Shown in pieces: positions 12,810-27,436 of a stretch of 64,000 nucleotides of DNA; position 1 is the stretch's first letter, and each line of letters begins with the position of its first letter. The notes below the pieces were generated by a model, which was not told where the DNA came from, searched no databases, and was given only the letters and a program-made list of their open reading frames with translations. The translations under genes and the position numbers were made by a program. This stretch comes from Brachionus rotundiformis (taxonomy: Eukaryota; Rotifera; Eurotatoria; Ploima; Brachionidae), in the NCBI GenBank assembly GCA_016802295.1, contig JAESIW010000020.1, positions 4,688,821 to 4,752,820 of the forward strand, in the 5' to 3' direction.

Positions 12810-15800
12810 TTTATTTGAATTTTATTTGAGTTGGAGACAACAAAGAGAATTTTGTAAACCGGTTGATCGTATAATATAAAACAAGATTTAGAAGATTAAA
12901 ATTTGTATCATTTTAAAAACAAAGTCAAGCATAAATTTCCTCGCTACAAAAATTTCAGTCCAATTTTACGTGTAAACTTTATTTGAATGTCAACAAATGA
13001 TATTATAAATTTTTTTTTCCATCTAAAAAATTAATTATCCATCTGAGTCTTTTTTTAAAGGGAACCCCACAAAACAAAAACCCATTTTTACAAAAAATAC
13101 TAAATATTTTTTAATGACAATTTAATTAATAATTAAGTAGAGGATAAGATTTGAGCCTAACTCAATAAACAGTGTCATCTCTCATTTTTGTTGATGTGTC
13201 TTAGATAAAAATTGTTACAAGCCGGGCTTATACTAAATTTATTTTATCACTTATATTATTAAAAGCTTTCAATAAAGACTATTTAAGATTTTAATGTAAC
13301 CTGTGTTTTTTACATTTGACCAAAGAGTCCTACAAGATTTATGCGTCTATGTCAAAGCAATTCAATGACAAGGTAAAACACGGTTCTTTTAATTGAGAAA
13401 TGATGTTAAAATAAATGAAATGAAGCGATAAAATCTTTTGAAACTAATGAAATTTTCAAAACTTGAAAACAAAAGAGCTTCGACGTTTTGAAAAAAAAAA
13501 GGTCAATTTAGAAATATCTTCTTTTTCTTGTAGGTAATCTTTTTAAATATTAATATGTGCCGAGTGAAAAAAACGAATACTCAAATAAAATAAAATAAAA
13601 ATATTTTAAAATTTTTTTGCTTAAAAGAAACAAATTTCTATACATTAATTGAAAATTAGCTTTTGGTAAATAAATTTTTTTGTTCTTATTAATCAAATGC
13701 TGCATACATACAAACACTTTATTCTCTTAAGGTTTTAAGACATACCTTGGGCCAAAATCTTAATTTATGACGATTAATTTGGAAATATTTGTATTTTTTT
13801 AAATATGTATATAACAATGTTGAAATATGCACCAAATGACTTAAATCCAAATTTACGAATGGATGCATCACGAATCTTGTTAATACTTAAGTTTGTTCTC
13901 TACAAAAATATTTAAATTAATTTTACATAGTAATTTTTTCTCTTATCTTAATCTAAAGTTCATAGCTTCCAACACATTCTATTTTTTTATTAATTAAAAT
14001 ATTTGACAAAAATCATATTTTATAATTTTTTTCTGTATTCAAATAAAATAATTTTTAATATTTTTTAAGACCGACCAAGTTTATAGTACCGGTTAAGCTT
14101 GATAAAAAATTGAGAAAAATTAGAAATTATTTTAAAACTGGTTCGGTTAAATTCGTCTAGTTTGACATAATTTTACACAAAAAGATAAAAAAGTGGCTAA
14201 AAATAGGTTTTGGTTTTACGGATGGAAAACTTTTTTAAAACTTATCAAATTATATTATTTAATGAAAAAGACAAATAAAATATTTGACATTATTTTTAGC
14301 TTTAAATTATAAATTAAACAAGAACACTATTTTTTAAGCAATTTGATCCTTAGATAAAACTTAAAATAACTTTATCAAACTTATTGAATTAGAGATTGTT
14401 TGAATAAATGTAAGAGTTAGATGCTAACAATGTTGACGCATATTATTTCTTCCAATTAGCTAAATCTTATCAAATTCATTCTTGTTTTTTTTTTAATATT
14501 TGGCTAGATTAATGGCTAAATTCTTACAAATTTTAGTCTATAAAGTACTCTGATCTGTAATTGAATCGAAAAGTTAATCTTTATCAAAAAATAAGAATAC
14601 TTGATCTACTTAATATCAATAGTACTAATTCATTTTGTTATGAATATGTTTCGCATCCGATTTGAGTTTTAAGAAAAATGGTGGTATTTTTGTTAATTAT
14701 ATTTAATAAACTTAAAGAATCGATGCGTTAAGATTTCGTATTTTTCAAATCAAATTCTATATCAGGGGAAGCCAATAATCAGATTTAATAATTCATAATC
14801 ATAAAAGATATAACAATTGAAACTTTTTTTTTTATCTCTCCTTTCTTTATTGAGCTATTAATTATTTCAAAAAGAAAACCTCAAAGGGAATAAAAGCTTC
14901 TCTAAACGAATCCAGGAGCAATACAAGAATAAAATCAATTAATAAATTATATAATTTTACTTAATGGGTGCACTAAATTTCAGTTAATTATTAGGAATAA
15001 AAATAAAGAGAAATAATAGATCGAAATCGGTCAGATATCTCCTGAAAAATTAGCTTTTGGTCTAATAGTCGGTCTGTATAAATTAATTTTCTAAGGGTTC
15101 TATTTAAGTAATTTAGTGCTTCTAAAAATTACATATCTAATAACTTAATAAAGGTTCTAAAATGAAATTTGAGGAACATAAACAGCATTTGATTTAAGCC
15201 GTAAAAATTACCCAGACTGTTTCGGATATTTTTCAATAAATTTCGATAATTATATTGAAACAACAAAACCACTTCAAATAAATAGAGTTAATATAAATAT
15301 ATGTAAATATAACATAAAAAATCAACAAATTTTTTTTTTATTTTCAACTACTGAGTTGAAACAAACAAAAAAATAAAAAATGCTATCTCGGTGAAAAATG
15401 CGAAAAAACAAGACCCCTGTGATTTAATTAAGTAACTTTATATCTATAAGTATAAATATTTATCTTAAAAAAATCAAAATTTCAATTGCATTTTATTAGT
15501 GATTTCACTGTATATTGATTGATTTTTGCTATCCATATCTAAGGTTATTGGCTCGAGCGCCCTATACAAAATAGATCTATGCTTATCCATTTTCAATCAA
15601 AATTCTCTTAAAAACCAGACAAATCGACTCTTGAATTTTTCTTATCAAAATTCTTTTTTAGTACTAAAAATATGTTTCTCTGTTAGTTTTAGGCTACAAT
15701 CATGAAAGTTTAAATTAAAAAAGCAGATTGCTAGATATCTTAAAGCAATGACCAAGTCGAAGTATTCTAGTCACTAACAATATAAAAATTTTCAACTTTT

Positions 15801-18800
15801 CAATCAATAAACTCAATCTTTTACATCTATTATCAATTAAAATAATCTTTTTTGCAATAAAACCACTTGGTTTAAATAATCTTAAATATTAAATCATTAA
15901 TATTCAAACTCACAAAGGGTTGAATAATTTATTTACAATAAAATAATTTTGAATTTTGAGTTTTAATTGAGATTAAGATGTATTCAAATTAAACTAGTCA
16001 CACTTTTATTTACCAAGATTAGTTCTAATTCATTCTCCTGTCTTTTATTTAAAATAAAGAAAATGTTTAATAAAGTGACCATTTTTAGTCTTGGTATCCT
16101 AGATTTAAAAAAAAAGGCTTAAAAAGTCGAAGTAGGTATTTGAAAAGGTTTTCTTCGTGTTATTTATCTAAAATATTTCTCTTTTTTATTTTTGAAATAT
16201 TTATTAGATGCTTATCTAAATAAAACTAAGACCGTATTTACTAAAATAAGATTAAAACAAAAATTTATTCTAAAGGTACACTAAAATTAAGAGAAATGGC
16301 TAATTAATTCGAGCCGATACTATGTTATCATTCGCAGTGGTCTGTTATTTCAACATAAATAAATACGCTTAAAAAAATTCATTATTCGTGTTGTTTTTAT
16401 GGGAAAATGTGCTTAAATATTTTACTTCTAAAAAAATTTAAATCATGAATTTTTCTTGTAGTAATATTTATAATGAATTGAATATAAGCTAACTTTTTTT
16501 AAAACAACAAATCAATAAATCAATCTCGTATTAACCTAGTTAAGACCACCTATATTTATAAATTATTTAATAATTAAGTTATGGGAAATTCTTTAAGGCC
16601 AAGTTGTCTCTAAATCACTTGCTAATCTGAGTATGTTAAAATTAGAAAACTTGTGTTTTTTATTAGTTTTTTTCTATTTTCATTATCCTAGTGATAAAAT
16701 CTAAATGTATGGCGAAAAAATTAACTCATGAAATTTAAAACTGAAAAAGAAAATCTAATCAGGCTAACAGTATGGGAGCAATCACTAACTTAATAAAATA
16801 TCTAAAATTCGGATTGTAACAAATAAGATATATTGAGCTTGAAACACATAAAAAAATTAATTAAATTTTTTTGAACTCTATAAACACTTCTTGATTAATA
16901 ATTTATTTTTTTTTGAAAAATATTAATTTATATGTCAATTTATTTTAATTTGATTGATTAAAAGTATTTATATGAAATAAAAGATTTAATATTAATTTAT
17001 AATTAATTTTAAATTCGTATTCTTGTTTTTTTAAGATATGAACAGACTGTCGGCACGTGTGACTCTAGACTTGATTTAAATATCATATTATATTTAAGTA
17101 ATTTTAAATTAAATATTTATTACAGTTTAAATAATTATTAAACTAGAACGAATTTTTATGTATAAAAAAATTAACTGCCCTATTTTCAAAAAGGCGCTAA
17201 ACATTTCTCCTAAAAAAGAGTACTCTGATGTAAAAATTAGTTAAGTTAAAAAATTTTTTAGCTTTCATTTGACCTGGATAATTGATCGTGTTATAGTAAG
17301 AAAAAAATTATAAAAGTTAATTTTGAGAGAAAAAATAAAATTAAAAAAAAAATTATGAACCTAATTTCTGTAATAAGAAATTAAATTAAAATTAATTAGA
17401 TGCTTTAATCTAAAAATCCAAAATAAAAAATTGACATAAATACTTTGATTAGAAGAAGCATAATAAAATAAGGATAACCAAGATACTTATAAAATTTTAT
17501 GATTCAATAAAACTAAGCTTAATTTGATGATATTATATTAAAAACATATAAATTTAAAATTTTTTAAAAATAACTATAACTAAATTATAAATTAGACCAA
17601 TTTTTGGTAATAAAAACAAATTAAAAAATAATTGACCACATTAAGTTTGAGTTGGACATTTGAAATTTCTTTAGGATGGCAAATCAGGGAACAGTGAATT
17701 TTGAAGCAATTTTTTCTAAAGCAGAGCAAATTTTCAATAATTTGTTCTACAGAAAATTTTATTTGACAAAAAAAAATGAAAATTCTAATTTAACAATCTT
17801 TGTTTATAATTGTTAAAATTTTTTGTTTTTCAAAAGCTTTGAATTTTTTTAAAATTAAAACATTAAATTTTCAAATTTGCTATGCTCTTCAAAAAGTTGC
17901 TTTTAACTTCACCGGCGCCAAATCAGTTAAAATATTTTTTTTCGCCATTAAATAAATAATTTTAGCTTTGGAAAAAGTCTCCAAGAAAAAATAAATAAAA
18001 ACTTAAAAATAAATTTTCTATTTATTTATTTATTATTTCATTAGGCTATTTTTGTATTAATGTCTTATTTTATTAATATGTCTGGACAATATTGAGAAAT
18101 TTTCCAATCAAACAAAAAAAATTAAAAGTTTGAAGTGATCGAGCGAATTATTAAACACTTGAAAATTAAATTTAAAAATAATATGGTCATGAACTGCTCG
18201 TAGCAATTTACAATTCCGAGCTTTTATTCGATTAAAAACTTTGAATCTATTTAATTAAACTCAAAATATATAACTTAATTTTTGTATCAATTTTTTAAGA
18301 AAATAAATTTCTGTGTTTTAAAATTTATATTTCTTATTTACTGTGTTTTTTCTTTATGAATCACCTGTCGTTACTATTATTTTGATTATTTTTGTCATTA
18401 TTTATGCTTACTCTCTTTATTTATTTTTATTTTTCAATAAACCTAATTTTGGCTATTTTATTAAATTAAGTTTAAATTAAGTTTAAAAAAAAGAGAAAAA
18501 TTAAAATTTTGTTTTATTTTTTAAACCCAATTTTTTTATAATTTAAATAAAGCTGTTTAGCTTTTTCCAAAAAAAAGCTACATAATTAGAAAATTCATTT
18601 ACCAAAACCAAAAGGTTAATCGTCGGAAAAAACTAAAAAGATTTTATCTAATAAAGCGTAAGAATATTAATTTTTGATAAAAGGCAATTTTTTTGTTCGA
18701 TCTTAGATTATTTAAAAAAAAATATCCATTTTGGGGCAATGTTTTGTTTTTTTTTTTGGAAAAGGGATAAAAAGAAAGAAAGCAATTATAAGAAGTAAAA

Positions 18801-20634
18801 CGCTTATTTTAAAATTAAAAATTGTTTTGTATTAAAATTCCAATATTGCAAACTTTATTGAATTTAACTTGGAACGGCTAAAATAACCAAAAGCTAAAAT
18901 TTCCCTAAGAATAAAAAAATCATATTCAATAAAAAACAATTAAAATTAATAATATTACGCAATAAAACCTAAATCATTTTTGATTCTGTTTTTTTTTATA
19001 CCAAAATATTTATTTTGATTCACTTTCTAACCCAGAATAATATTGATTGCTAATTGATGAAGCTTTTCCATTTTACGATTTATCTCTTAATTCACCCATT
19101 TAGAAAAAAAATCCTTCTTAACTTTAAAGCATTTCTGTAACTGTTTTTTGTATTTGCCTTTTATATTCAACATCTCGATTATCTTTTGAAAAGTTTCTAG
19201 CTGTTGAATTAATGCAAGAAAGAATTGATTGAGGATTTATTAAGTTTATAAATATATGCAATCAAATGTTCTAAGTATGCTTAGCTCTTTAGGTTGTGAA
19301 ACAATTATTCCATATTTAAAATTGTATCATGTTCCTTCCTATTAGTTAGTTTTCACTAAATTATACAGCTTCTTTCAACAATTTTGAACTCAAAAATTAG
19401 GATAAGATTGTAAGAATTTTTAGTATTTCATCTTTTTTTTTAAATTATTACACTCTTTTTGAGAAATATGAATTATATCTATCTTTAAAGAAGCACTGGC
19501 TTTACCTTAATTTGAAATACGAAGATTGTAAATTTGAAAAATGCCTCTCAAATTTTCTCGGCTTAAGGGGTAAAAAATTGAAAACAAATTTTCTTACGTA
19601 ATTTTTTAAATCTTTAAAATCGAAATGGCAAAATAAAACACTTGGTAAAATAATAAATTTTTTATAATATATAGAAAAGTAGCTTAAATTGAGAAAATAC
19701 ACAATTAATTAATAGAAAATTATCAAGCATTATCTAGATTTTTAAGATCAGAAAATTAATGATGATTATAGAAATATATTTTTAGCAAAATAAAAGTCTT
19801 CGATCAGAAATGGTCTCGATGTTAAGATAATTTTAATATGGATTAATATAGTTTTCTCAAATTTAATTGCCAAGTTAAACAAATCATTTAAAGAACGGCA
19901 CATTGAGATAAAATAAAAAATTTGCTTTTTATTATTTTACTTTTAATTATGATCTGAAAATTTTAAACACTAATTTTATTTTGATACAAATTATTTGCTA
20001 CAATCATGAAAAATTGATTTTGTTTCAAAAATAAAATTGCAAAAAAAATTTAATAAATAACTCTCTTTAAAAATTTCTGATTAGTTCTCATAACTTATTA
20101 TTCTCATTTATTTAAAAAGGATGCTAAAGTTGATTTTAAAATTTTTGGGAAAGTATGATTAAAGCAATTCCCAAAAATATTAAATTACTAATTTTTCTGA
20201 TTACTGGTTTATATCAATAATTTTGTTTTGTTCAAGCTTATATATATTTTCATTTTAAAAATATATTTGTTTAAAAATAAAAGGTATTTTTTGAATTTAA
20301 ATTTTAATCTTAATTAATCTTTTAAACAAATATAGTATTTGTGGTAAAGACTTGAAATTAGAATTCATTCAATTATTTTAAACTTAATATAAAACCATAT
20401 CAAAAAACTTTTCAAAAAATTTAAAAATTCCCGGAATGTTGAGACTCAACATTTATTAAAATTTTTGTGCATTAAGATACATGAATCAATTTGAATTTAT
20501 AGTTATTCATATAATATCTTTCAAAATAAAATTGGAAAGTTAATTTTGGATTTAAATATTTTTTCAAAAATTTTAGAAACAAAATATTAATTTGAATCAA
20601 AAGAATATTCTTGATATTTGAAAAATTACAAAAT
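12810..20634. other. 7.8 kb intergenic region without recognisable genes
   Basis: Read on both strands. It is dense in stops and A/T homopolymers; the only listed reading frame, at 19502-19702 (-), is Phe/Leu/Lys-rich and unsupported. The left end must carry the promoter of the long GRIP isoform. A CACGTG palindrome at about 17055 is isolated. I see no tRNA, LTR pair or tandem array. Confidence 0.55.
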
Positions 20635-21680
20635 ATGTCCGACTTACAAAACTTGATGGAGATGGGCTTCTCTGAACAAAAATGGTATTTTTCTTTTATC
20701 ACATAAAATAAACATGAACGGAAATTTAATAAAATTAAATCAAGCGCAAAAGCTTTATCTCTAAATAACCAAAATATGCAACAAGCTTTAGATTGGTTAC
20801 TTGTGCATGGGAACGAAGAAGATGAGCCCCAAAATCCAGTTTTAAAGCTGTCATCTGAAACAGTTATAGTTGATGAAAGTAAAAAAAGTGAAGATTCCGA
20901 AACAGAGCTCACCAATCCCAATTCTTTAAAATGTGATGACTGTGGAATACTTTTAAAGGATGAAGATTTTGCTACTCTTCATGCCCACAAGACTGGTCAT
21001 GTTAATTTTAGCCAATCTACCGAGTCATTAAAGCCAAAGACAAAAGAAGAAATCGAGGAACAAAAGATAAGGCTAAGTGAAAAATTGAAAAAATTAAGAC
21101 AAGAAAGAGAAGAAAAAGAAAAACAGGAACAACTGGAAAGAGAGAAATTGAGACGCAAAGAAGGTAGACAACTTAATGAAATAAAGCAAAAATTCCATGA
21201 GGAAGAAATGAAGAGAATCGCTGAACAGAAAAGAAAAGAAAAACTAGCAGATGCTGAATACAAGTTGGAAAAAAATTAAAGCTTTAAAAAAATATAAAAA
21301 TTTAATATTTCAGACGTAAATTGAAAGAACAAATTGCCAGAGATAGAGAAGCATTTAAAAAAGAAAACCAAAATCAGATTGAAAAGCCATCTCCGGCTCC
21401 AATACAATCTTCAATTCAACCTAATGAAAAAAAAGAGTACAATGAGTGTCGAATTCAAATTAGACAAACTGATGGAAGCACAATCGTGGAAAAGTTTGGT
21501 GCTGAAGATAAATTGTCTGCCGTACGCTTATGGGTTGAAAAAAATCGAACAGATGGATATGGTGCATTTAATATAATGCAGACTTTTCCTCGTAAAGTTT
21601 ATTCCGACGGTGATATGGAAAAAACTTTATCTGAATTAGGCCTTGTTCCAGCAAGCAGCTTGGTTTTGACAAAAATTTAA
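20635..21680 (+). CDS. UBXN1: UBX domain-containing protein 1 (SAKS1), p97/VCP cofactor
   Basis: Model: join(20635..20684, 20745..21263, 21314..21680), 311 residues, close to the human length of about 300. The UBA domain is at residues 1-45 (MGF loop, then LDWLLVHG), a CxxC...HxxxxxH zinc-finger-like motif at about 80-103 (CDDCG...HKTGH), a long charged coiled coil at about 120-225, and the C-terminal UBX domain at about 232-311, which contains the TFPRKVY signature that inserts into p97. The family binds ubiquitylated substrates through UBA and recruits the p97/VCP segregase through UBX. The first intron splits the UBA domain. The second donor (AA|GTTGGA) is weak but is the only one that keeps the conserved junction in frame. 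The gene ends tail to tail with cornichon. Confidence 0.95.
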
Positions 21681-21922
21681 TTTATTTTCTTTTTAAATTT
21701 AATTTTATTTCGAATTTATTTTAATATTTATTTAAAAATAAATAATTTAATTAATGCACACAAAAATATTAAATAAATAAGAATTATACAGTTTTATAAA
21801 GGATTAACTAATATTAGGATACTATTGTTATTTTTATTTAAATTAAAAAAATTTTTGAAAATGACAATAAATTTATTAAAACAAAATTACTTCAGAATTA
21901 TATTTTGAGTAAAAATCGACTT

Positions 21923-22599
21923 TTAATTTGTACTTATTAATGTCGATATAAACCTTTTTAAAAAATTAATATGATTTTATTTTTAAAAATTAGCACAAGT
22001 CACATATATAATCTAACTTATGCTATTAAAATAAATACTTACGAGTAAAGATAGTAAAAAAATGATATCATATAGAAAGCTAATTTAATCCATCCCTCTT
22101 TCATTTCTCGATTCAAAACATCACCGTTCATTACTAATGTAGGATCATAGATTCCACTTCGTGACAAAATAGGTCGATTTTTATACCTTAAAAGTTTTTT
22201 GACTGAAATTTAAACGCTTTTAATTAAATTTACTTGTTAAAATTGAACAAAAGGATTGGTAAATTCAAAAAAAACGTAATAAAATCTCCACCAAACAAAA
22301 ATAATAATACCATTACTGTGTGACTTAGGTATTCTGGTAAAACTAGCTATATTTAATGAATATTTTAGTCCAGTTAATTAGAAAAAAATTCAATTCTTTA
22401 CGGGATTAAGAGTATTGCATTGTTCGATCGGATTTTTTTGGTCATTTTTTAATTCATCGAAAGCAATTACCTTGAATAAAATGATAAAAAATTTTTTTAA
22501 TATATTTTACATACTTACATGCCATATGGCAAAGAAAATAAGAATAGCTGTCAGAATCAATGCAATCATGTAAGCAAAGGCTAGATATGTAAAACCCAT
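21923..22599 (-). CDS. CNIH: Cornichon family cargo receptor / AMPA receptor auxiliary protein
   Basis: Model: complement(join(21923..21953, 22043..22186, 22234..22346, 22402..22470, 22519..22599)), 145 residues, the usual family length. It was built entirely from small exons, none long enough to stand out as an ORF. Diagnostic segments are MGFTYLAFAYM with IFFAIWH at the start, IAFDELKNDQKNPIEQCNTLNP (the conserved loop), LVLPEYLSHTVM, and FFYYLYS near the end. Cornichons load secretory cargo into COPII vesicles at the ER; vertebrate CNIH2/3 also modulate AMPA receptors. The last exon supplies only ten codons but restores the family's C-terminal tail. Reading straight on from 22043 would hit an immediate stop. 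It is divergent from the pecanex gene and convergent with UBXN1. Confidence 0.93.
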
Positions 22600-23309
22600 T
22601 TTTAACCACGTTTACAAAATCTGAGTAATTATTTTATTTTTGAGTATTTTATTTTTATTGTTTTAACAAGTCCGTAGGACAAAAAAATTATTATTAAAAT
22701 AGTGCTTGTTTAGATTTTATAGATTTACAAACATTTAGATTGAAAAATATTGTTTTTTAAATTCTAATACTTCTAGAAAATTTAGAAAGATCTTAATAAA
22801 ATGTCTTGCTACATTTGGTAATTTTATTTTCAAATTAAATTCAAATTTTATAATCAATTTAAATTAGGTATTTTATCATTCGATAAAAAAAATAATTCAA
22901 AAGTTGATTAAAATAAAGAAAAAATTCAACAGATAAATTTATGTAAATATATCAACTTTTCTCAAATTTAATTAAATTTAATTTTATTAAAAAGTTTAAA
23001 CTTATTGAAATTAAGTTTTTTTTTTTATTTTCTCAATTAACTTCTATTCGTCTTTAGTTATTGACAATTGTTTAAAAATTTTAATTAAAAAGAAGAATTT
23101 TAAAATTATTATAAATTTAATGTAGACACAAAAATAGGTTGAACACATTTTTAAGTAAAGTTTTGAATTTAAGAATATATAAAAAGATCTCCATAGCAAC
23201 TCCAATACTTCGATTCAAATTTTTCTTTAAATTTGAAAAAGACATAGAAAAAATTAAAAAGAAAATAAAAATCAATTATATTTATTAAAAATGTCAATTA
23301 AAATCTAAT
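22600..23309. other. Divergent promoter region, cornichon / pecanex-4
   Basis: About 710 bp of A/T-rich sequence between two start codons that point away from each other. It must serve both promoters. No clear motif seen. Confidence 0.5.
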
Positions 23310-26300
23310 ATGCAGCGTGACAGCCCTAATGATTCATCAACATCTTCCCCTCTTTTAAATGACTATAAGCGAAATTTCGTCCTTAAACGTCTCCTGCAAA
23401 CGATTCTCGGTGGTCCTATCTTTACTATCAAATCTCCCGCCTACATTTATATCCTTCAAATTATTTTGATAATATTACCTTTTGTTTTCGGTGGAATATG
23501 TATTTTAATTCATGATTTAGTCAACACAGATAAATGGAACTTGTACATATCAATCATAGCTGGTGGTATATATTTTCTAATAATTCTTTTTCTCAAAATA
23601 TTTACACTTATATCCGTGAATAAATCAAATCATGATAAGCAGGTAAAATTATCAGACAAAGCCAACAGATTAAGCGATGAGCAAAATTTTGAATTCGATA
23701 GCTTTTTGTCAAAATCAACAATTGAATTTTTAATTCCTACATCCAGTGAACCATTTATTGAACTTGACTCTAGCCGAAAGATAAAAATAAACAAAATTTT
23801 TATAGCACTTTTACAAAATTTATTCGATTCTTTTTTAGCTGGTTTGATAATGTTTAACAGTGTTTACTTTGAGTCAATAATTTACCTTCAAAAATTTTAC
23901 TCACTAGCACCGAGTATAATTCTATTTATTCTACATTGGATTGTATTGATAATTTCATTCTATTCATTGTGTTTCCGAAACCCATTTGAGCTAGCTGTTT
24001 ACCAACCATATGACAGTCTGAATATCAACCGATATTATCGAGTATTTTACATATTTTGCTTCCAACTAATAGAACTAATCTACAAGTAAAAAATAATACA
24101 ACTTTTTATTCATATTAATTTAAAATTTTTTTTTTTCAAGCTTTTCGGATAATAATGCAAATATTCCTTCAACAGTAATATTTTACATGAAAATATTTTT
24201 TACATGTCTACCTTTGGTCTGGTATTTAGGCATATTGCCGCCAATAGATGCATTTTTATTGTGGTTTTTTGAACAATGCTATATTTTTTTATATGGTGGA
24301 ACAGCTACTGCCTCGAATTTAAGACTAATTTTTCAATTATTTTTAGCAATTTTGGTATCACTTGCTCGTTTTATTCCAAGTAACATAGCCATAGTGGTCA
24401 TATTTACACTATTCGGATATATTTTGAGCTCAATAGATTTCCTTTTCATTTTTGAATGGATTTTGATTAAAATACAAACAAAAACGTCCAAAGTGGCTCC
24501 AAATGATCAAGTTAAAGAGCAGATAAAAATTCCAACAAGGAAATTTCCTTTAAATTGGAAAGACTGGTTGTATCATTTGGTAGTTGTGTTACTTGCTATT
24601 GCTGTTTCAGTAGTTATTTTTGTGACTTTTGAGGCCAATTTTACTTCAAATGATACACCTTTTTTGGTTGAAAATATTCTTTTATATGTATGTATCGGTA
24701 TTTTTATTATTGTAAAAATATCAGGTGATTTACAAGGTGTTTTTTTATTTTTTGGCATGATAAGAAATCCATTTTATCCCAAATATGCACTTACTCAATC
24801 TTTACCAAAGCAAAAAACTCCTCCGAAATCAATTAATGGTGGAAAGAAATTTTTTCTTTTTTTAAAATATACTAGACTCGCTTTGGTAAAAATTCTTGCA
24901 CCATTGATACTTACTGCAGTAATATCTATTGACTGTAGCATGAACAAAATATATCAAGATAGTGAACTGAGCTATTGGCGAACTTTGACTGTTTTGAGGG
25001 CCTATAGATGGGTATATATACATAAAAAACATTTAAAAACAAATTGTTTTATTGATTTTATTTAAGATATGGCAGTCAAGCTATGATTGTTTGTTCGAAA
25101 TGACTGCCACTCATTTACTTTTATTTTCAATTTCGTACAACTCAGTTTCAGATATTGCTACAAAAACTGACCTGATAAAATATTTTCTTTCTGCTTGCCT
25201 GTGTGCAAGCTTTTTGAGAGATCGTCTTGGCCAATTATTCAGCAAGGTTTATGCTTATTTTTTGACATCAATTTGTGGTTGGACTATCAAAAAACAGCGT
25301 CGTCGGCTAGCTCTGGCTTTTTTAATAATTAATATGGTATTAATAATACCAAGTCTAATATTTATTATAATACCATCATGCATTATTAGTGCACCTTTGT
25401 TGCCAATATTTACATTTCCCATTTTTTTATTTTCTTTTCCAAGACCCCTAAAATTTTGGCCCCAGAAACAAAATCTTTTATCAAGATCAATAGATGTTTA
25501 TGATGATAATTTCGAAAGATATCAAAACAAACAAAAAATTTCAACTGATGCTTTTTTTTATTCACAACTAGTGCCCGATTTGGTCAAATCTTTTAGAGAA
25601 CACATAAGATCGGGAAGTATAGGTCAATCAATAAAAGCTGATATGTTTTTCCTCAGTCGATTTCAAGATAGAATTATATGGATTCAAGTGTTAGAGTCTT
25701 CTAATTCTTATTATATCATCAACATTAAGGGTCTCGAGTTGCAAGAGACTTCTTGTCATACTCGTGAAGCTCAATATATTGATGATCTATTCGAGCTAAC
25801 ATTTGAAAATCCTACTGGAGCCGAGTCTAACTCTCAGTCCAAGACAAACTGTTTACTCTTTAATAAAAGACCATTCAATTGTATAAGTTCAAAGGATGTT
25901 TTTATCTTAAACGCCTATTCAGACGCCAAGAACAGTCTAGTTGGCATTTTAGACTATCCAGATAATTTGAGTTTTTTATGCGAAATATATCCAAAGGTAC
26001 TTCATTATTTTATCATTTTGTATCTCATGGAGAACAAAAGTAGTGCTCATTTGGAAGAAGATGTACCAGAAATGGTTAGAAAAAGCAATAAAAGTCTTCA
26101 AAAAAGTCAAGATTATATTCGAATGTCACCATTAGATCATTTTCTGACAGAAAAAACCGAGTTGACTATCGAGTCCACAATAAGTAAAAAAAACATAGTT
26201 TTGTCTCATGACGAAAATGATAGTTTTGATGATTGGTCAGACAACGATTCAAATTTTGGCAAACCAATTGTTCCAAAAAAAAATTCAATTTCTAGTGTGA

Positions 26301-27436
26301 AACAGAAAAATCAAGAATTCGAAGCTTTTGAATTTGATTTGGATGAAATTTTAGGAACTAAAGCAAATCAAGACACTAAAATTGAAGCTAAAAATAAGAA
26401 GATAAATTCGGCAAAAAAGGAAGAAATAGTAAAACAAACCATCCAAAAACAATCTTTTTCTCCTCGAATAAAATCACCTCTGAAAAAATCAAATTCAGCG
26501 TTGACTCTTACTGCTGAATGGATTTCTTTTATGAAGGAAAATTTGAGCACAGATAGTTCTTTGATTAATGAAAGTCTAAAAAAATCTATAATGACCAAAA
26601 ATTGGATACAAAAAATCCTATCAAATCAACTTAATGATAGATTGAGTGAAAAAGATCTGCATGAATATGAAATTGAATTATGGACAAGTCATTATAAATT
26701 TTTGTTAAAATGCTGCCAAACTCTAGGTCTAAATGAAAAAATGGTAGGAATAAACCTTAATTCGGATTCAATCAATAATTTTTACCGCGGAATTTTACCT
26801 TGGTCACCAACGAATGAAAAAATAACTCAGACAATTCCAAATCTTCATAATTTATTGGTCAAATCTTTTAGGTAAGCTAAGGCTAATTCAAAGTTTTAGC
26901 CAAAATTGACCTATTTTTATTTTAGATATGCAATAAAGATGGTAATAGACCATGCCACAATATGTCCTATTTCTGATGACGATGAATTTTTTGAAGCAAT
27001 TGAATCACTCCAAAACGAGTGGTACATTGGTTCTGAAAATGATGATGAATTTGCTAAGAAAATTCAAGACCAAAAACCTTTTATTTTTACTTTGCATAAA
27101 GATTCTCAAAAAGTATATAATTAAATTTTTCCTTTTAACAATTAAAAAAAATATAGTTTATTTTAAAAGAAAACTTTAAACAGTCGAACTTTGAGTCTAC
27201 AACAAATTAAATCTCCATTGGCAAGATTAAACAGTGAAATAGTAAAATCAATTTGGTCAAGTACTAATTTGGAATTGCTTTATATGACCAACGACGATGA
27301 AGAAAGATACTCTATTCAAGCTCATGATTTTATTTTGAGAAACCTAACAATTCAAAGTAGTGACCCGCCGTTAGGGTATGCGGTCTATAATTCTGAGAAT
27401 GTTTTTATATCAATTGCAAATCCTTTTTTCGAATAA
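23310..27436 (+). CDS. PCNX4: Pecanex-like protein 4, polytopic membrane protein
   Basis: Model: join(23310..24085, 24141..25011, 25067..26871, 26926..27112, 27170..27436), about 1,301 residues (human PCNX4 is roughly 1,170). At least eight hydrophobic segments lie in residues 45-650. A Ser/Lys-rich, probably cytosolic region follows at about 760-1,000. The Pecanex_C domain closes the protein (WSPTNEKITQ, FRYAIKMVIDHA, NLELLYMTNDDEERYSIQAH). Pecanex proteins sit in internal membranes; the founding fly member acts in Notch signalling through the ER, and the biochemical role of the PCNX4 branch is not established. The last junction is uncertain: acceptor 27170 keeps the frame with donor 27113, while the nicer-looking acceptor at 27184 would need a different donor. 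Introns 1-4 are 53-57 bp. Confidence 0.9.

Noticed and set aside
20997..21263. Ser/Phe-rich minus-strand frame
   Set aside because: Antisense shadow of the Glu/Lys coiled coil of UBXN1.
22036..22186. Cornichon ending at the in-frame TAA just after YYLYS
   Set aside because: The codon before the stop overlaps a perfect GTAAGT donor, and splicing to 21953 adds ten codons that match the family C-terminus.
27184..27436. Pecanex-4 last exon starting at the AG before 27184
   Set aside because: Frame does not fit the only nearby donor at 27113; the acceptor before 27170 keeps phase 0 and the conserved RTLSL segment.
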